The notes under the pieces: model-generated
The model's database searches: none
What the model was told of the DNA's origin: nothing
What the model saw: the letters and a program-made list of their open reading frames with translations, nothing else
Shown here: one piece after another, positions 6,798 to 7,747 of the stretch
Layout: the number at the start of each line of letters is the position of its first letter
Position numbering within the stretch: position 1 is the first letter of the stretch
Program-made: the position numbers and the translations under genes
Origin: an uncultured Pseudomonadota bacterium
Lineage (GTDB): Bacteria > Pseudomonadota > Gammaproteobacteria > Burkholderiales > SG8-39
Length of the DNA: 7,747 bases
NCBI GenBank assembly: GCA_903864555.1
Contig: CAIPGJ010000701.1
Location: 1-7,747, forward strand
Direction of reading: 5' to 3'

Positions 6798-6891
6798 CGC
6801 TTTAAACAGGGGGCGTTGCCCGGGAGAATGGGGAGCGCGGTAAAGACAAAAAATGGGCTGTACGGGCCCATTTTTTATTTGTGGTGCCGAA
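6798..6891 (+). promoter_or_regulatory. rimP operon leader (putative attenuator)
   Basis: The predicted 5' leader of rimP-nusA is G-rich. It contains a short GGGC-GTT-GCCC hairpin (6811-6821) and then a strong intrinsic-terminator hairpin (6848-6876 with its T-tract). A second copy of AATGGG at 6827-6832 can pair with CCCATT at 6867-6872, extended to 8 pairs by G-U and A-U, in competition with the terminator stem. A rimP leader with a terminator-like 3' end has been described as a putative attenuator in Gammaproteobacteria. The match here is by position and architecture, not by a covariance search. The likely purpose would be control of NusA/IF2 operon read-through. Confidence 0.5.
6848..6880 (+). 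terminator. Intrinsic terminator hairpin in the rluB-rimP gap
   Basis: AAAAAATGGGC (6848-6858) pairs perfectly with GCCCATTTTTT (6866-6876) around a 7-base loop, giving an 11-bp stem, followed by ATTT. The A-tract/T-tract symmetry means it could end transcripts from either side. It lies downstream of the rimP promoter and only 16 bases before the rimP ATG, so it may act as an attenuator for rimP as well as ending rluB transcripts. Confidence 0.75.
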
Positions 6892-7356
6892 ATGCGTGGT
6901 GGTTTGGATGCGCTGGAAAAGTTACTGACCCAGACGCTATCAGGTTTGGGTTACGAGCTTTCTGATCTTCATTTATCAAATAAAAACAAGTACTTCCAGA
7001 TTTTTATTGATAAGGGGTTTGAGCAGGGTGTGCCTAATGGCGGCATCACCCTGGAAGACTGCCAGAGAGCCAGCCAGCAGGTGCAGCGGGTGCTCGAGGT
7101 GGAAGGAATCGACTACGACCGGTTGGAGGTGTCTTCGCCCGGTCTGGACCGCAGGCTCAAGAAGCCAGCGGACTTTGTGCGCTTCAGGGGGCACGAAGCG
7201 GAAGTGCGGCTGTGTGTGCCGGTGAATGGCCGGCGCAGGCTGGTTGGAACGTTGGTTGAACTGGTTGGCGAAGTGCTGCAGATGGACGTCGACGGGGTAC
7301 GCTTTGAAGCGGAACTCGGGAATGTTGAGCGGGCGCGTCTGGTGCCGAAGATTTAA
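6892..7356 (+). CDS. rimP: Ribosome maturation factor RimP
   Basis: RimP binds the 30S subunit during assembly and helps late maturation of the 3' domain region. The 154-residue product matches the family length (E. coli 150). It has the N-terminal alpha/beta domain (LEKLLTQTLSGLGYELSDL... up to about residue 80) with LEDCQRASQQVQRVL, the hallmark LEVSSPGLDRRLKKPADFVRF segment split over residues 77-98, and a C-terminal SH3-like barrel (about 90-154). I chose ATG 6892. An in-frame ATG at 6853 would add 13 residues, but it lies inside the terminator stem and adds a Cys/Phe-rich stretch not expected in RimP. Neither start has a strong ribosome site. The first 130 bases of the gene are clearly more AT-rich than the neighbours. 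nusA follows after 17 bases, the conserved rimP-nusA-infB order. Confidence 0.94.
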   Translation: MRGGLDALEKLLTQTLSGLGYELSDLHLSNKNKYFQIFIDKGFEQGVPNGGITLEDCQRASQQVQRVLEVEGIDYDRLEVSSPGLDRRLKKPADFVRFRGHEAEVRLCVPVNGRRRLVGTLVELVGEVLQMDVDGVRFEAELGNVERARLVPKI

Positions 7357-7373
7357 GGAGCAGGAGGTTGCAA

Positions 7374-7747
7374 GTGAACCGCGAATTGCTATTGCTGGTC
7401 GATGCCCTTGCGCGCGAGAAGAACGTCCACAAGGAGACGGTCTTCGGGGCGCTCGAGATGGCCATTGCTTCTGCAACCAAGAAGCGCTTCAGCGAAGAAG
7501 TTGAAGTGCGCGTCTCCATCGACCGTGAAACCGGGGATTTCGAGTCCTTCCGGCGCTGGCAGGTGCTGGCTGACGATGCCGTCGAATCGCCTCCGCACCA
7601 GATTGCGCTGTCCGAAGCGCAAAAGCAGTACGGCGACATCCAGGTCGAGGACTACATCGAGGAACAACTTGAGCCGATCGAGTTCGGCCGGATTGGCGCC
7701 CAGGCAGCCAAGCAGGTCATTCTGCAGCGCATCCGCGATGCCGAGCG
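7374..7747 (+). CDS. nusA: Transcription termination/antitermination factor NusA, N-terminal part
   Basis: The 124 complete codons before the right edge encode the NusA N-terminal domain, which binds RNA polymerase near the RNA exit channel. Recognisable segments are MNRELLLLVDALAREKNV, ALEMAIASATKKRF, VRVSIDRETGDFESFRRW and FGRIGAQAAKQVILQRIRDAE. The last is very like betaproteobacterial NusA, and the next expected residue is Arg of the linker into the S1 domain. The start is GTG 7374, fixed by a perfect AGGAGG (7362-7367) six bases upstream and by the family N-terminus. S1, KH1 and KH2 domains and any C-terminal repeats lie outside the window. It is the second gene of the rimP operon; NusA is known to regulate its own operon in E. 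coli, which makes the upstream leader hairpin of interest. Confidence 0.96.
   Translation, partial: MNRELLLLVDALAREKNVHKETVFGALEMAIASATKKRFSEEVEVRVSIDRETGDFESFRRWQVLADDAVESPPHQIALSEAQKQYGDIQVEDYIEEQLEPIEFGRIGAQAAKQVILQRIRDAE

Noticed and set aside
6736..6852. Possible tRNA gene upstream of rimP, as metY is in E. coli
   Set aside because: No cloverleaf, no TTCGA-type T-loop and no CCA end could be found in this gap.

Overview
This window is a high-GC stretch (roughly 60% by eye) of a proteobacterial chromosome made up of housekeeping genes. The NusA N-terminus, the ScpA N-terminus, the 400-residue TrpS and the gene order trpS-scpA-scpB-rluB-rimP-nusA all look betaproteobacterial (Nitrosomonadales/Rhodocyclales-like). 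This is a judgement from recalled family features, not a database result. I see no mobile element, CRISPR array, tRNA or rRNA gene.

Layout. On the minus strand, 449-1 is a gamma-class carbonic anhydrase-like beta-helix protein that runs off the left edge. A 170-base divergent intergenic region follows, and every gene after it is on the plus strand. First come a PHP-domain nuclease/phosphatase of the TrpH/RNase AM type (620-1450) and a YciO-type threonylcarbamoyl-AMP synthase-like protein (1470-2096). A 109-base gap carries a good extended -10 promoter. It is followed by a tightly packed run: M50 site-2 protease (2206-2874), trpS (2883-4085), scpA (4082-4921), scpB (4908-5966) and rluB (about 5983-6735). 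After another intergenic region with a promoter and a leader containing an intrinsic-terminator hairpin come rimP (6892-7356) and the 5' part of nusA (from 7374, running off the right edge).

How the genes fit together. Most products act on RNA maturation or translation: rRNA 5'-end trimming (TrpH), a tRNA-modification-like enzyme (YciO), tRNA-Trp charging (TrpS), 23S pseudouridylation (RluB), 30S maturation (RimP) and transcription elongation/antitermination (NusA). The Smc partners ScpA and ScpB sit inside this block and are translationally coupled to trpS. The trpH-yciO pairing with rluB nearby also occurs in E. coli.

The least ordinary parts are four. (1) Over about 500 bases the acidic tail of ScpB and a strongly basic, RluB-like extension are both open in two frames. 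(2) TrpS carries a C-x21-C-x6-C-x2-C motif like the iron-sulfur site of Thermotoga TrpRS. (3) The rimP leader has a terminator and a competing pairing. (4) The trpH message may be leaderless. I did not find a clearly new biological system; the overprinted scpB/rluB segment is the best candidate for something undescribed.
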